Program-made: the position numbers and the translations under genes
Notes under the pieces: model-generated
Seen by the model: the letters and a program-made list of their open reading frames with translations, nothing else
The model's database searches: none
What the model was told of the DNA's origin: nothing
Source: Alitta virens
Taxonomy: Eukaryota > Annelida > Polychaeta > Phyllodocida > Nereididae
Direction: 5' to 3'
Length of the DNA stretch: 64,000 nt
Assembly: GCA_932294295.1 (NCBI GenBank)
Contig: OW028580.1
Span: 29,204,396 to 29,268,395 of the forward strand
Part shown: one piece after another, positions 32,901-43,788 of the stretch
Layout: each line of letters opens with the position of its first letter
Numbering within the stretch: position 1 is the first letter of the stretch

Positions 32901-34671
32901 ACCTTATACAAAAGATGAAATAGCAAAAGCACAAAAGAGTGACTCTTATTTTGGTTCATTGTACAGGTATTTGCAACATGGCACATTACCACGTGATCAT
33001 TCAAAGTCACGGTCTATATTAGCTCTTTCTGAACATTATGTACTAGCAGATGACATTTTGTTTTACTTGAGAAGTTGTGATAAGAAGGGACAGGAAGTTG
33101 AGGCTTCCTTAGCTCTTCCAAAGGATTTTATCCTTCCTGTGTTGAATCACTATCATGTGTCACATCGTGGTTTTCACATGAAGACCTCAAAGTTATATCT
33201 TAGTTTGAAATCTTTGTTTCATGCACCGAATTTGTATTCCCATGTATTGAATTTCGTTAGAACTTGCTTGACATGTAATCAGATAGCTTTGGAGCGAAAT
33301 GCTCACTTACATAGAGAATGGACTCCAAGGTCCTTGGATGGTTTTAAACCTTTTCATTGTGTTTTTATGGATTTCAAAGTCTTGCCAAAGACAGTTGATG
33401 ATTACAGGTATGCATTAGTCATGGTGTGTGAAGTCACCCGCTTTTGTGTGGCTGTTCCACTGAAAACTAGAACTGCACAAGAGACTGCAGAAGCTATTGT
33501 GAATCATTTGTGTTTGCCTTATCGTACCCCAAAGGTTATTATTTGTGATCAAGATACTAGTTTCAAGAACAATTTGATGGAAACTATGGCAAAATTGTTG
33601 CATGTGAATTTGCATTTTGTCCAAGTCTGTGGACACGAAAGCTCAAAAGCTGAAAGATTTGTTCAAGTCATTTCAAACCTTTTAGTTTCCAAATTGGGAC
33701 ACAATTACGAAGTTTGGCCCAAACTTTTGTCTTATGCTTGCAAAGCATATAACACAAGTAAGGTAATGGGATTGGATTACTCCCCACAGTACCTTGTGTT
33801 TTTAAATGAAGATAGATCGCTTTTAGATGCTGCCGAAAGGCCATTTGAGCAGTATTGCGCTACAAAAGATGATTATGTTGCCTTGATGAAGGACAGATTT
33901 AAGATAGTGTCAGATATAGTTTTGGAACGACATAATGCTGGACAACAGCATCAATGCATTGCGCACGAAGCCAAACATGGTCATAGGTTTAAAAACCTGA
34001 AAAAGGGTGATTTGATCTATTTGTTGTGTCCAACGTCTACTGCATTGTACGAAAGTGACAAAATTAAGTTCAATTACGTTGGAATTTTGTACATTTATGA
34101 CATAGTGAATCAGAATGAATTCATACTGTCCACAGTCAGAAATGAAATACTTACAGGTTCATATCATTTGAACAGACTGAAGAAGGGATCCATTGCATTA
34201 CCAAACGGTGAATATGCGCATACCATTGAAGAACTTAGAAAAGCACTAGATAAAACTGAAAATGAGAAAATTCCTTCAGATGTAAATTTGCAGAATGAAA
34301 AGTCATTGCCTCTTGCTTACTTTATCTCAGAAGATAAACATTCTTACAGAGAAATTGACAGAGAAATTGACGTGCCAAGAATTGAACAAGGACATGCTGA
34401 ATGGTCCTATGCATTTGTAGAACAAACAAATCCTGAAGAAAAGGGACAAATCATGAAGTCTTATTATGCAAAGATAAATCGTATCAGATGGATGAATGGA
34501 ATGCCACAAATTCTGTGTCATTTACCAAATAAGCATACAAGAGTTCCATTTGCATTTTGGGTTACAATTGAACAGCATCCAATGCTGTGTGGTAACATTG
34601 ACAGGCTCTTAGCATTGCCTATCAGACAAATAGGTTCATTTAAGAAATTCATGAAGAAAATATATTATTAA
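29863..34671 (+). CDS. pol: Pol polyprotein: protease, RT, RNase H, integrase
   Basis: The frame is open from 29830 and is probably entered by -1 frameshift at the gag stop. The first in-frame ATG is only at 29923. Numbering from the GTG codon at 29896 gives 1591 residues. An aspartic protease has ALIDTGS (active-site D37). Reverse transcriptase has LDLKSAYF (D442), SLPQGH and YFDD (510-513). RNase H has ETDCS (about 666), ELE (about 712), RTDH (738) and ADFLSRH. A ~200-residue low-complexity Ser/Thr/Lys-rich linker follows (about 800-990). The integrase has a zinc-binding H-H-C-C (CLTC at 1124-1127) and a catalytic triad of D1159 (FMDF), D1218 (CDQDTSF) and E1253 (SKAER). The usual HPQ-NG motif before the Glu is replaced. 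About 330 residues follow the triad, with no recognised chromodomain. No stop or frame break is seen. The RT-before-integrase order marks Ty3/gypsy. Confidence 0.95.
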   Translation, partial: LDRRGLDHAKVVPSEFAFSSMTSEIQLDHRNMCTFVFPTREKLPALIDTGSTKTLIAESLVQQSVYLRSLPVLGLTEPVKFVVGNGSHCASVSYIEPDVYLGDIMLTVRLYIVPNLSNFAIIVGIDTQKKYKCTMDLERNILKISRNFLPVSILRTVYLKPGETKMVKVVSPLPWKCRDQNYIVTLRHKYQKLSAVNSLYCFKHGRTALLLRNPFRESIVLNSRTVIGQITPKDCLRKLENYETGTEQAFPIVDLGPEAIPKVQKDTVDQLSMTSDELFRYKKSLYPYLNNDDPRLITADSDIIKQQIKLDESKLSVEGREELYRILERNKSALAIHDNIGKVHRYKVRLQPDFPDPQEGFSSKPYIHSPKDKEFVTSEVNKLIQMGVFQKGLATHTSSLFLVRRSPQHAPRIVADLRRANQMFRNVNKSTHTIKSFCEAFGRNRNTYVTVLDLKSAYFSLKLTEDSKQYVGVTVCQNYPAVTFSSLPQGHRQSGSYFNQIVHYILQELPSEVYKNRVLSYFDDLLLFDTNESDHLETIDLVLGILAKHGLTISLSKAQIAPVTGVKFLGYFIDLQSPKGPKLTVLKSRVHDIDKLRPPRNKKDVKRVLGMLQYVSQFIPGYQQIAVPLTGLLRKRSEFNWTREHDIAWNEIKKRLREAPALSFPSMKEEDYFIVETDCSRTAMGAVLRQVQTDENGERSEHLIAYFSKNLSRLSTLTYSVLELEMTALYGCLVAFQTLLVGRYFLVRTDHKALEHVMKNLNAPPTPRVQRLLWKLSSFQFSIKYVKPCDVTMADFLSRHPSEDTEDHNSIVPIGINDKELLESFPFDSVTLDHSLVVTRSQTRPQTLDKQSASKTIVHNDSRLPTTHESQTDIAAKKSNLSATKTDQQTEITDQTEKVVSNEPLVPKGSVLGSRLNETVAKSSRHEDHNPPSHLAVPKPTIRNVVHDFSEGKGTNEADKPTINDPDKTLVTNEPLFSETGPKPTLLSKMPSQKEIDIGLRDTVFGKFKEVTLPYTKDEIAKAQKSDSYFGSLYRYLQHGTLPRDHSKSRSILALSEHYVLADDILFYLRSCDKKGQEVEASLALPKDFILPVLNHYHVSHRGFHMKTSKLYLSLKSLFHAPNLYSHVLNFVRTCLTCNQIALERNAHLHREWTPRSLDGFKPFHCVFMDFKVLPKTVDDYRYALVMVCEVTRFCVAVPLKTRTAQETAEAIVNHLCLPYRTPKVIICDQDTSFKNNLMETMAKLLHVNLHFVQVCGHESSKAERFVQVISNLLVSKLGHNYEVWPKLLSYACKAYNTSKVMGLDYSPQYLVFLNEDRSLLDAAERPFEQYCATKDDYVALMKDRFKIVSDIVLERHNAGQQHQCIAHEAKHGHRFKNLKKGDLIYLLCPTSTALYESDKIKFNYVGILYIYDIVNQNEFILSTVRNEILTGSYHLNRLKKGSIALPNGEYAHTIEELRKALDKTENEKIPSDVNLQNEKSLPLAYFISEDKHSYREIDREIDVPRIEQGHAEWSYAFVEQTNPEEKGQIMKSYYAKINRIRWMNGMPQILCHLPNKHTRVPFAFWVTIEQHPMLCGNIDRLLALPIRQIGSFKKFMKKIYY

Positions 34672-36729
34672 GAAGGTACAATTACAAGAGAAGAATATAT
34701 ATATAGCACCATGGATACATACTTGGACGCAAGTATTGTGAATTAACATAGAGTGCTATAAGACTAAAAGAAGTATTATTTTTATTTATAAGACAGGTAC
34801 TAGTTAAACGCGCAATATAGAAGGTTATAATGGATTTATAAAGCGAGATTGATCACTTGCGAAAATACTCCATTTTCTAGCGTGATGTTTATAAATAATC
34901 AAGAAAATCTATTGATTAAGACATTTGAGTACTTGTTTCAATTATTCAGCAAATACTTGCAGTGAACTGCAAGCGAGCGCACAGAGCGTTTTGAATTAGA
35001 ATATTCATGGCTTATATATAATTATAATATCAATCATGCGCAAAGTCGCGCTATGACTAATTATGGTATGCAAATTAGGATCCAGAATGGGACAGAAGGA
35101 TGTAAATTAAAAACAGTTGTTAATGGATTTCCGTCCGGAGACAACTGAGTTAATTTATGCCTTGCACTACTTCGAGTTAATTCATTACTCAAAATTCACT
35201 AACATGTACTAATGTCTAATGTCAACCATCTTTATGGTTAATTGTCAAAATTCGAAAAACTATTTCATCTTCCAAATTCATTTTATGTGACTGTTAAGTC
35301 ATTATTGTTGCTATTACTTGAATGTAAATCGTTATCAAGAATGTCATTGTAAAACTTAATTACCATGTTATTGCTTTCAAGCAAGCTTTCCTTGTCAAAA
35401 GCGACCACAGTGCAGGGATGTCCACTGAGGAGAGCTTGCTTGGTCTCGAACTTATTTTATGGATTTGACGCTCATCGTTAACTCAGGTTAACGATGGGTA
35501 CAACCCGATATTTACAATTGAATTGACTTACCTGGATACTTAGTTAGTTTTGTAGTTAGTTGTTATATTAAGTATGGTTGATTTAACCTTGCTTGAGCAC
35601 AAAGTGGCATGAGTGCTCAGCTTGGTTAAGTTTGCTAAAGTATAATTATTGATTATTTTGAATGCACTTCAAGGAAACAGTTCCTTAATTACTTATTTAC
35701 ATTATATTTAATTGAATCAATTAATGCTCATTTACTTAATGAGTAATGATTTAATGACTTGTACTTATAATACTTTAATACTTATTTGTATAATCAATTT
35801 AGTTCAGACATAGAACGAATACTTAATTACTCTGTATAATTCGCAGAGCTGATATTGATGATTTTATTACCTATTATTATTGTGATTATTATACTATGAT
35901 GTGATGTATTACATTATTTTATTGTAGTAACTAATTCTTGTTTGTTTTATTGCCTGAGTTTCAGACGCTTGGTCTATCTTCGCTGCAGGCTTGCTACCTC
36001 GCCTACTCATGCACCTTTTGGCACACATTAATCTACAAGACTACAGGTGCGATTCTACTGTCTGCAAGACGCACCATACAACTGTCATTATGGTCGTACT
36101 TCGAGCGCTAACTACTACGTCATCTACAAATCTCGGTTGTGAATTAGTGACACTGTTCCTGAGTTCTTGATCCTTTCCACTTCATCTCGTCTTGTTATGT
36201 TGCCTTCGTTCGTGGAATGTTCTCGGATCATTTCTTCTACTTCATCTTCTTCATCTTCCAGATGGAACAAGATTTGTCATTATCTTCATATTCTTCTTCG
36301 TCTTCTAGATTATATCACTTTGCCGAGTGACTTTCAACCACACCTCTTTTGCAATCCATGTTCGTACTCTTTATTTGCAAAACTCTGAGGTTGTAAATCG
36401 AGCGATATTTGACTCGTTATAATAAGTGGTTATTCATGGAACTGTAGTTATAGTTCGCTCAAACTTTATGACTTTAATTGACCATTTGACTTTTATTGAC
36501 AGTTGTTTCATCGTTTCAATATGAATGTTTGTGTGTCATTGGGTTGTGTGGGGAAGCTTGGTGGCCCTGTGGTCCTTCTTGCCAGGCTCTGATTACTTTA
36601 ATATTAATTGTTAATCATTAATTATTTTGTATTTGTGTTTACTACATTTGTATATTATTATTTAACCTATTTTCGCTACGCACAAATGCTTATGCCGTTT
36701 GTATCAAACGTCACATGTTCCAACGGTGA
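34672..36729 (+). other. Long non-coding 3' region of the retrotransposon
   Basis: 2058 bp between the pol stop and the 3' LTR, without a credible frame (the 73- and 64-codon frames lack motifs). It holds small hairpins: CATCGTTAAC with GTTAACGATG (35473-35496) and CAAGCAAGCT with AGCTTGCTTG (35378-35442). The usual purine-rich tract just before the 3' LTR is absent. The last bases read CATGTTCCAACGGTGA. There could be a decayed env, a captured segment or a structured RNA region. Confidence 0.7.
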
Positions 36730-37180
36730 TGTCATAATGTCTATCTTTAGCATTTGTGTTATGATACTATGTTTAGTGATGGCTATAGTTACTGCTTTCT
36801 GATGTAATGGTTATTAATAGAAATTACAGCTTAGCATGTGACTTGATGCAGGCCAGTGTGTCATGAGGCCTTAATAGTGTGTAAATAGAATAGGCAGGCC
36901 AGACAGTGGCCACCAGCAGACTTGTAAGCAGAAGTGTCGTGCAGACTGGCATAAGATGTGACTTAGAATATCTCTCAAATGTCAAAAGAGATAAAAGGTA
37001 TGTTTACTCAATTGTTATTTCATAAGATTCATTAATACTGAGAACTGTTGTGCACTGCTATATTGCGTTTCGTGACTATATTATTTGACAATATTAAGAT
37101 ATATTTGTTTAATGATAATAAAACATTTTAATTTAACAATGATTGTCGAGTCTTCAATCAGAGGAACCGATCCCGTCGCA
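36730..37180 (+). repeat. 3' LTR
   Basis: 451 bp, no difference from the 5' LTR found by eye, followed by the second GCAT of the target duplication. Confidence 0.95.
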
Positions 37181-37789
37181 GCATCTTTACACTCTGTAGC
37201 TAATGCCAGGATACTTTCATTCAGCTAATTCAGGAGTCAATCAGCATTGATGAAGAGCTGGTGTCTTTGTACCAATCAGCTAATTGCTTCACGAGATATT
37301 CTAATGTTATTGTATCTACATTTGAGAGAGTGATGCCCATGTAATGCACATGTGAGTTGCCCATGGCAGGATTCGTGCATCTTGTGTTACCCTCCAGTGT
37401 AGTCCACAGTTACCGGTTGTGACATGAATTATGGGGCTACTATCTAGACTGGGTAACTGTCCAGGGAATAAAGATAGGCTGGTAGCCATTGTTACAAGGT
37501 CCATAACCATGTAGCTCTCTTAAAATTAATGGAAAATCGGTTCTTGACAGATACACAGGGTCACTCACTGCAGATTTTGTTTACCATTATCACAACCAAA
37601 GTCATTCATACACTAAATTTACATTCACTCAAAACTATTTTGGAGTCATTTCATATAATTTATTATTCCATATTTAAGCATTGATACTAAATCAAACACT
37701 TACATCAGGCGACTACAACCTAAGGTATTTTGATAAACTAGAAATTTAATTTCATCATAAATACATTTATTTAAAATGCTGAAATCTGT

Positions 37790-37935
37790 CTGGTAGGGTC
37801 TGCTGGGATCGGGATAAAAAAAATTCTGGTGGCACCCCGGTAGCGATAGGAAATTATCTTAGGGGTGTCTCCACCTGTATATACCGTTTCTTTGTATATG
37901 TATACAGGAAATAAAACATGAGTCTGAGTCTAAGT
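37790..37935 (+). mobile_element. Possible LINE 3' tail
   Basis: A GC-richer stretch with GGGATCGGGATAAAA and CCCCGGTAGCGATAGG ends in GGAAATAAAACATGAGTCTG and AGTCTAAG, the look of a non-LTR retrotransposon 3' UTR with a short terminal repeat. No coding sequence remains. Confidence 0.3.
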
Positions 37936-38407
37936 GAAGCATATACATATATACATTATACAATGAGACATATGTAAACAAAAAAAAGTCAGTCGATTAT
38001 ATAATGAAACAGATATGGAGACATAGACATAGAGAGACAAACTGTTCCACATCTAAAGAACGAAAATATCTTCAGTGATCAGGCAGCCTATATACTATCA
38101 TTTATTCATATTAATAATTCGAAGCCTTGCGAGTAATAAGCATTGTCACGTGTCAAGGTGTTGCCTTGTTTGCAGCACTGGGCCAACGTGCAACTTGCAT
38201 CACGACAGTAACCCTGTTAGCATGCTGCTGAGGTTGCCACTAACTACTTGTCAAGAAACCAGGTGATACTACATACACATGTGATGGAATAGGCATTTTG
38301 AACATCGATGCTCTCAAAATTCCATGTCCACTACAGTGTGATCAAAGAACGACTGAGGTGGCTTTCAAATTTCTGTGTGCCATGAACTTGTTCATGTAGC
38401 TATAACC

Positions 38408-38455
38408 TTGGAGAAATTAGATTCTGAGTGTCCCCTCCTTCTCTAATTTCTCCAA
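38408..38455. repeat. 14-bp perfect inverted repeat
   Basis: TTGGAGAAATTAGA (38408-38421) and TCTAATTTCTCCAA (38442-38455) are exact complements with a 20-nt loop. No pol III or terminator context is seen. Confidence 0.8.
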
Positions 38456-38730
38456 AAACATATATTAACATAATCAATGACTGTCTGTTGTATGTGAAGC
38501 AGTATTTTCTGTTGGGACTAAATATATCATGGCTTTTTACATGACAGAAAGTCAATTATTCTAGATTGCAAGAGCATTTATGTGCTTGAATTTTTATCTC
38601 AATCTCAAATTGTAGAAAAATTAATAGCATGTGAATCTTATTTGGGTTTGGTTTGTGTAAGTATTTCAGTGTTCAAAGCTCTGGAGTGTACTATTAAGAC
38701 TTACATTAGCTGTAAATGCATCAGGTTGGG

Positions 38731-38907
38731 TGAGTGGATTAGGGCTTTACGTCCTGTATTTCTGCACCTGATTGGCTAATTAGAACAGGCAGGGACCATG
38801 GCAATGAGATGAGGAATGAAACAGCCATCCAACTAAGGCTCGACCGGGAATCGAACCCAGCCTCAGCTAAGCCCCTACCCCTGTAACTGCATCACTGTCA
38901 CCCCCTT
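38731..38907 (-). mobile_element. SINE-1 copy, reverse
   Basis: Shows TTAGGGCTTTACGTCCTGTA, GGGACCATGGCAATGAGATG and AACAGCCATCCAACTAAGGC, then a B-box reverse GAATCGAACCCAG. The A-box part is diverged (CTCAGCTAAGCCCCTA). Confidence 0.85.
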
Positions 38908-38909
38908 TA

Positions 38910-40040
38910 AATATTACGATCTAACATGAAAATGCAATTGTAGAAAATGATAGAAATGTCGTTCAGCAATTAAATTAAGGTCCTAGATAGAAGCACGCCA
39001 TCTTCTTCAGAAAGTCTCCGAGGTATTCCACAGTCTTTTACATATTAACAACAGCTATATGAAGATTATTGTTTCAGATAATCTATCTGACCAAAGAGAA
39101 CCAAGAGCAACCTCACCCCAACATATGCGGATGCTTCAGCGGATGATACCGTATTAAAAGCCTCAAGAGTCCAGCAAGGCCATTTCACACTCAGAACAAT
39201 AGCCACTAGGTGTCAGTCGAGTGGAAGGTCATTTATACCTCCACAACAAGCTGAAGGGCCTGGAGACAGCAATGGGCTGTAAGGCCACAAGGTCCCAGGG
39301 GCATCTTGATTAAATGTTATGCTGTCTAGGAGGACCTTACGATCAATGGGAAGGTGTTGTGGACCTCGGGTTGGTCTCTAACTGATAGGTCAATGACTTG
39401 TTGGTCTTATCACATGATACAGTATTGTTCAGGATATGATTCATGTTTATTGCTACAGAGAAAGTGATTACATCATTATCTCCACTTCAGTTTAACGCCT
39501 GTTCGCTATTGAGGCCCCTCCTGTAAACACGAACAGGTTGTAACGTTCATGCGTATGCCACAATATTAGACTAATGTTGTTACAATATTGAAGTGTGAAC
39601 CCTAAAAAAACGTGCCAGTCATATTTTCAAGTATTATCCCCAAAAGCGATTGCTAGAATTACTTGTCATATGACCACATTCAATATTATAGAACACGTCG
39701 CCACAAGATGATAACATGCATGGACTTCCAAAACGTTTCAGCAACATTTGAGATAATATTGCACATAGATATTTTCACAATATCGGCACTAACATTATAA
39801 TAGTATGGACCCTAGAAAAACCTGCAGAAATATTATATATATAAATAATATTTACCAAACAAACTTGTCAAAATAATTTCACCATGTGAAATATATAAAA
39901 TACTGCAGTAACCAGCATGCCATATACAATTTGTTGAAAACTTTTTGTGTTTGTAGGGTTTAAACTGACATAAATTCATACAGTATTTCTTATAAAAAAT
40001 CATTCAATCATAGCTATCGAGAGCTTCATGCTGTAGAAAA
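38910..40040. other. Spacer, nothing recognised
   Basis: No coding frame of note and no family repeat seen. Confidence 0.4.
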
Positions 40041-40044
40041 AACT

Positions 40045-40705
40045 TGTGTTTATTATTTATATATTTATTTCAATATATTTAAACAGGGTAACATGTTTCA
40101 AGCTACTGTCTGTTTTACAACAGGGCCCTGTAGATTTAAAATACAATATTTACAATATAACACACAAAGAATAAATCATCAATAGAACATTCAGAATTAA
40201 AACATTTGTCTCATTACAGTGGTAAAAAATACAGTTAAGCCTTTCTTTTAAAATCATCAATTACTGTGCACTCTTTCATGTAATTAGGCAAATTATCATA
40301 TCATAGTTTTGGACCCTGATGACTAAATGAAACTTTGGTGACATTAATATTAACATATGGAATCATAAAATCATTCTCATTAACATGTCTGGTCAACCTT
40401 TCTGAAACTTCTCCAGAACTGATTATCTCATTGCACAGATAGTCAGGTGCTAAATCGTGAATGCAATTAAACATTAACAGTGCCATTGAATAATCATTGT
40501 CTAACATTCATAACCTTCATTTTAGCAACGAGATTAATCCCTTCTACATTGACATAATCATAATTATTAAACACAGCTGGTGCTGCTCTGTTCTGTAAAC
40601 GTTGAACTTTATTTATATTTTGTTCACTAGTGTATCCCCATACAGTTACCACATAATCCACATAATCTATGTTTGGTTGGATAAAGCTATTTACCATGCA
40701 GTAAT
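40045..40705 (-). pseudogene. 5'-truncated non-LTR retrotransposon: C-terminal RT end plus 3' UTR
   Basis: Two minus-strand frames (40697-40494 and 40507-40301) are consecutive parts of one reverse-transcriptase C-terminus separated by a frame break. The first holds FIQPNIDYVDYVVTVWGYTS and INKVQRLQNRAAPAVFNNYD. The second holds SMALLMFNCIHDLAPDYLC and, near its end, KVSFSHQGPKL. This W-G-Y, QNRAA, HDLAPDYL and GPKLW-like series is typical of CR1/L2/Jockey-group ORF2 proteins downstream of the RT core. The 3' UTR on the minus strand contains CAGGGCCCTGTTGTAAAACA and CATGTTACCCTGTTTAAA, shared with 60478-60600. Inactive remnant. Confidence 0.85.
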
Positions 40706-40799
40706 GTGTCAGTCATGAATTTGCCTTATTTAAATCTATCATCAAAATGTAATGTAATTTAGTCATAGTTTCCAGTCGACTACTGTAGTTAGTGTGTCT

Positions 40800-40885
40800 G
40801 GTTAAGTCGGGCTAAGTCGAGCTAATAGGAGCTAATTGGAGCAAAGTCTAGCTAAGTCTAGCTAAGTCTAGCTTGGTCTAGCTTG
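40800..40885. repeat. ~10-bp tandem, AGTCTAGCTA units
   Basis: Degenerate units AAGTCGAGCTA, GTCTAGCTA and GTCTAGCTT run over about 85 bp. Confidence 0.8.
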
Positions 40886-40889
40886 TAAT

Positions 40890-42215
40890 AGTCTAACATT
40901 CACTTAGTTGAGTACTGTATTTATCTGTCTATCATATCTTTTTCATATTTCTTCCATTTGACATGAAATCAAAGAAGACACACCTTCGAAAGAATTATAA
41001 CCAACAAGATGTATATAACGTGAATAAGATAACATCGTGCATACCTTGTAGATTTTCATCTATTTATGGATACAAAGAATGTCTATTTTGGGACATCGCC
41101 TCATAGATCATGTTGTTCACAATGAATTCTCACACTGTCACGTTATGATCTCGCCTCTCGTGTGAATTGATGGATGACTTTAGCACTTGCGTCTCACCAG
41201 GGGGAGCTGATCACACCTCTGCCCCAATTATGCCACAATAGAAGTCTTGCATCGCCAAGTGCTACTGTTGTCTTTATGTTATGTACTACTTGTTTGGAAC
41301 TCTGTTAATTCTGTTCCTTATTATGCTTATATATCTGCATACCAACGTTATAGTTAAAAATCCAAATTTGTTTATGTGTCTCAGCATAGAGAAAGCTAAA
41401 GAAGTCAAATGATTAGATGATCCCAAAGTTGTTCAGAAATTTTAACTCAGTGACTGACAGCAACTGGCAAAATAAACAAAGCTGCAAAGTGTGCAACCCC
41501 CCCCCCCCCCCCATTGGGTTTTATGATATGATATTGCAAAGTGATTTTGACACCAGTTTGATTACTATCAATTTCATAAAATGGTTTAATTAGACAAAAA
41601 TAAATAAAAAAAGAACCAAGTGGTTACCAGTACTAAGATAATAATGTTATGAACCTGGGTAGATTTGGAGTATTATGAGCTATATAAAATAACAACTTCA
41701 TATCACATATTGGAGACACACCCCCAAAACTAGGTCAGCACATCTTTATAGGGTAATTGCGGAGCACTGAACAACATTCTGATACAACACAAGTGCAACA
41801 TTTGCAGCAATGTGACATTTGACATTGGCCAGCTCTCAGGTATTGATGTCACACATGCCCAGGCATAATTCGCAGAAGGGGCGTTTCACAGCTATCAAGC
41901 ATCGCCCCCTGCAGACCATGCACACACCCATGAATTTTTATGCTGCCTTCACTAACCCAGGAGATATTTCCAGTTGGTGGCCAAGCCAAGAGCGTCAGTA
42001 TTCAATTCAACTGTTCAATAAATACAGTTAGTTAGATCATGATTGCTATTATATATCAGCTTTGGTCAGTCATACCTAGGTACAGCATCATTTAATCCCT
42101 AGGTGGAGATACATATTTTGTTACTGACATTAATGGTTATAATACATTGCTTAGTACAGTTATGTTGTACAGGCCATACATCATTGGTGTTAAAAGACAC
42201 AGGCCTGACAGTTCC
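40890..42215. other. Spacer with dispersed repeat fragments
   Basis: No gene. It contains a segment (41100-41250) repeated in inverted orientation at 55300-55455, a poly-C run at 41500-41512, and GCATAATTCGCAGAAGGGGC at 41869, which has a reverse-complement relative near 54200-54240. Confidence 0.5.
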
Positions 42216-42219
42216 CGGT

Positions 42220-42480
42220 AATTGCAGCTCGGTGGTCTGGTGGTAAGACGCTCGCCTGTTCCTCTGAAGGACCCAGGTTCATAAGCTACATCCCAGCTGG
42301 ATGTTACTCGGATGAGACGTTAAATTGGCGGTCCCTCATACTCAGTGTCTATGCTGAGGCAAGTAAAAGATCCCACCCATGGGGTAAATGTGTAACATGG
42401 GTGGACTCCTCTCTCTCACCTCATCAATCAACCCTCGATAGCGGCAAGAACTTGCCTTAGAGGGCTGTACTTTCCATATC
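42220..42480 (+). mobile_element. SINE-2, most complete copy
   Basis: tRNA-like head (GCTCGGTGGTCTGGTGGTAA with an A box, then GGACCCAGGTTCATAAGC), body (GAGACGTTAAATTGGCGG, CTCAGTGTCTATGCTGAGGC, GATCCCACCCATGGGGTAAA, CATGGGTGGACTCCTC) and 3' hairpin at 42432-42464 (CCCTC/GAGGG and GGCAAG/CTTGCC). A TATC tail begins near 42479 and runs toward the assembly gap. It serves as the reference for the other SINE-2 copies in the window. Confidence 0.9.
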
Positions 42481-42540
42481 TATCTATGTATCTATGTATC
42501 TATATATATATTTATATATGTGCAAAGTTGATCTTTTGTT

Positions 42541-42740
42541 NNNNNNNNNNNNNNNNNNNNNNNNNNNNNNNNNNNNNNNNNNNNNNNNNNNNNNNNNNNN
42601 NNNNNNNNNNNNNNNNNNNNNNNNNNNNNNNNNNNNNNNNNNNNNNNNNNNNNNNNNNNNNNNNNNNNNNNNNNNNNNNNNNNNNNNNNNNNNNNNNNNN
42701 NNNNNNNNNNNNNNNNNNNNNNNNNNNNNNNNNNNNNNNN
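42541..42740. other. Assembly gap, 200 Ns
   Basis: Exactly 200 unknown bases, probably a fixed-size placeholder, next to the GA-rich tract. True length unknown. Confidence 0.99.
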
Positions 42741-42785
<45 letters not shown>

Positions 42786-43000
42786 GGAGAGGAGAGGAGA
42801 GGAGAGGAGAGGAGAGGAGAGGAGAGGAGAGGAGAGAGAGGAGAGGAGAGGAGAGGAGAGGAGAGGAGAGAGAGGAGAGGAGAGGAGGGAGGAGAGGAGA
42901 GGAGAGAGGAGAGAGAGAGAGAGAGAGAGAGGAGAGGAGAGGAGAGGAGGCGGAGAGACAGAGAGACAGAGAGAGAGAGAGAGAGAGAGGAGAGGAGGCG

Positions 43001-43038
<38 letters not shown>

Positions 43039-43109
43039 GAGAGGAGAGGAGAGGAGAGGAGAGGAGAGGAGAGGAGAGGAGAGGAGAGGAGAGGAGAGGA
43101 GAGGAGGCG

Positions 43110-43157
<48 letters not shown>

Positions 43158-43173
43158 GAGAGGAGAGGAGGCG

Positions 43174-43215
<42 letters not shown>

Positions 43216-43291
43216 GAGAGGAGAGGAGAGGAGAGGAGAGGAGAGGAGAGGAGAGGAGAGGAGAGGAGAGGAGAGGAGAGGAGAGGAGGCG

Positions 43292-43331
<40 letters not shown>

Positions 43332-43372
43332 GAGAGGAGAGGAGAGGAGAGGAGAGGAGAGGAGAGGAGGCG

Positions 43373-43448
<76 letters not shown>

Positions 43449-43453
43449 GAGAG

Positions 43454-43547
<94 letters not shown>

Positions 43548-43582
43548 GAGAGGAGAGGAGAGGAGAGAGAGGAGAGGAGGAG

Positions 43583-43639
<57 letters not shown>

Positions 43640-43703
43640 GAGAGACAGAGAGAGAGAGAGGGAGAGACAGAGAGGAGAGGAGAGACAGAGAGAGAGAGGA
43701 GAG

Positions 43704-43774
<71 letters not shown>

Positions 43775-43788
43775 GAGAGAGAGAGAGA
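42741..43788. repeat. 1-kb GA/GGAGA polypurine tract with higher-order units
   Basis: Alternating (GA)n and (GGAGA)n blocks separated by recurring GGAGGCGGAGAGACAGAGAG modules (for example near 42945, 43000, 43103, 43168, 43286, 43367). The strand is nearly all purine. The five frames of 295-448 codons here are artefacts. Confidence 0.97.

Larger units (their letters stand above)
27658..37180 (+). mobile_element. Complete Ty3/gypsy-type LTR retrotransposon, 9523 bp
   Basis: Two 451-bp direct repeats that look identical bound the element. They begin TGTCATAATG and end CCCGTCGCA, giving TG...CA termini. A 4-bp duplication GCAT flanks it (27654-27657 and 37181-37184). Inside are a TGG-starting primer-binding-site-like sequence, a gag-like frame, a pol frame (protease, reverse transcriptase, RNase H, integrase) displaced by -1, and a 2.06-kb non-coding 3' region. 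The RT-before-integrase order and motifs place it in Ty3/gypsy (Metaviridae-like). The clade is not assigned. Identical LTRs and unbroken frames indicate a recent insertion and possible current activity. No env-like frame was found. Confidence 0.95.
37185..38730. other. Spacer to the right of the LTR element
   Basis: No gene is supported. It contains a possible LINE 3' tail (37790-37935) and a 14-bp inverted repeat (38408-38455), both listed separately. Confidence 0.4.

Noticed and set aside
35500..35540. CAG|GTAAGT on the minus strand inside the LTR element as a third recursive splice site
   Set aside because: It lacks a clear pyrimidine tract and lies in a recent insertion, so it cannot be an old intron feature.
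36167..36802. Small frames before and into the 3' LTR as a possible env
   Set aside because: 73 and 64 codons only. No signal peptide plus fusion or anchor layout, and serine runs reflect TTC repeats.
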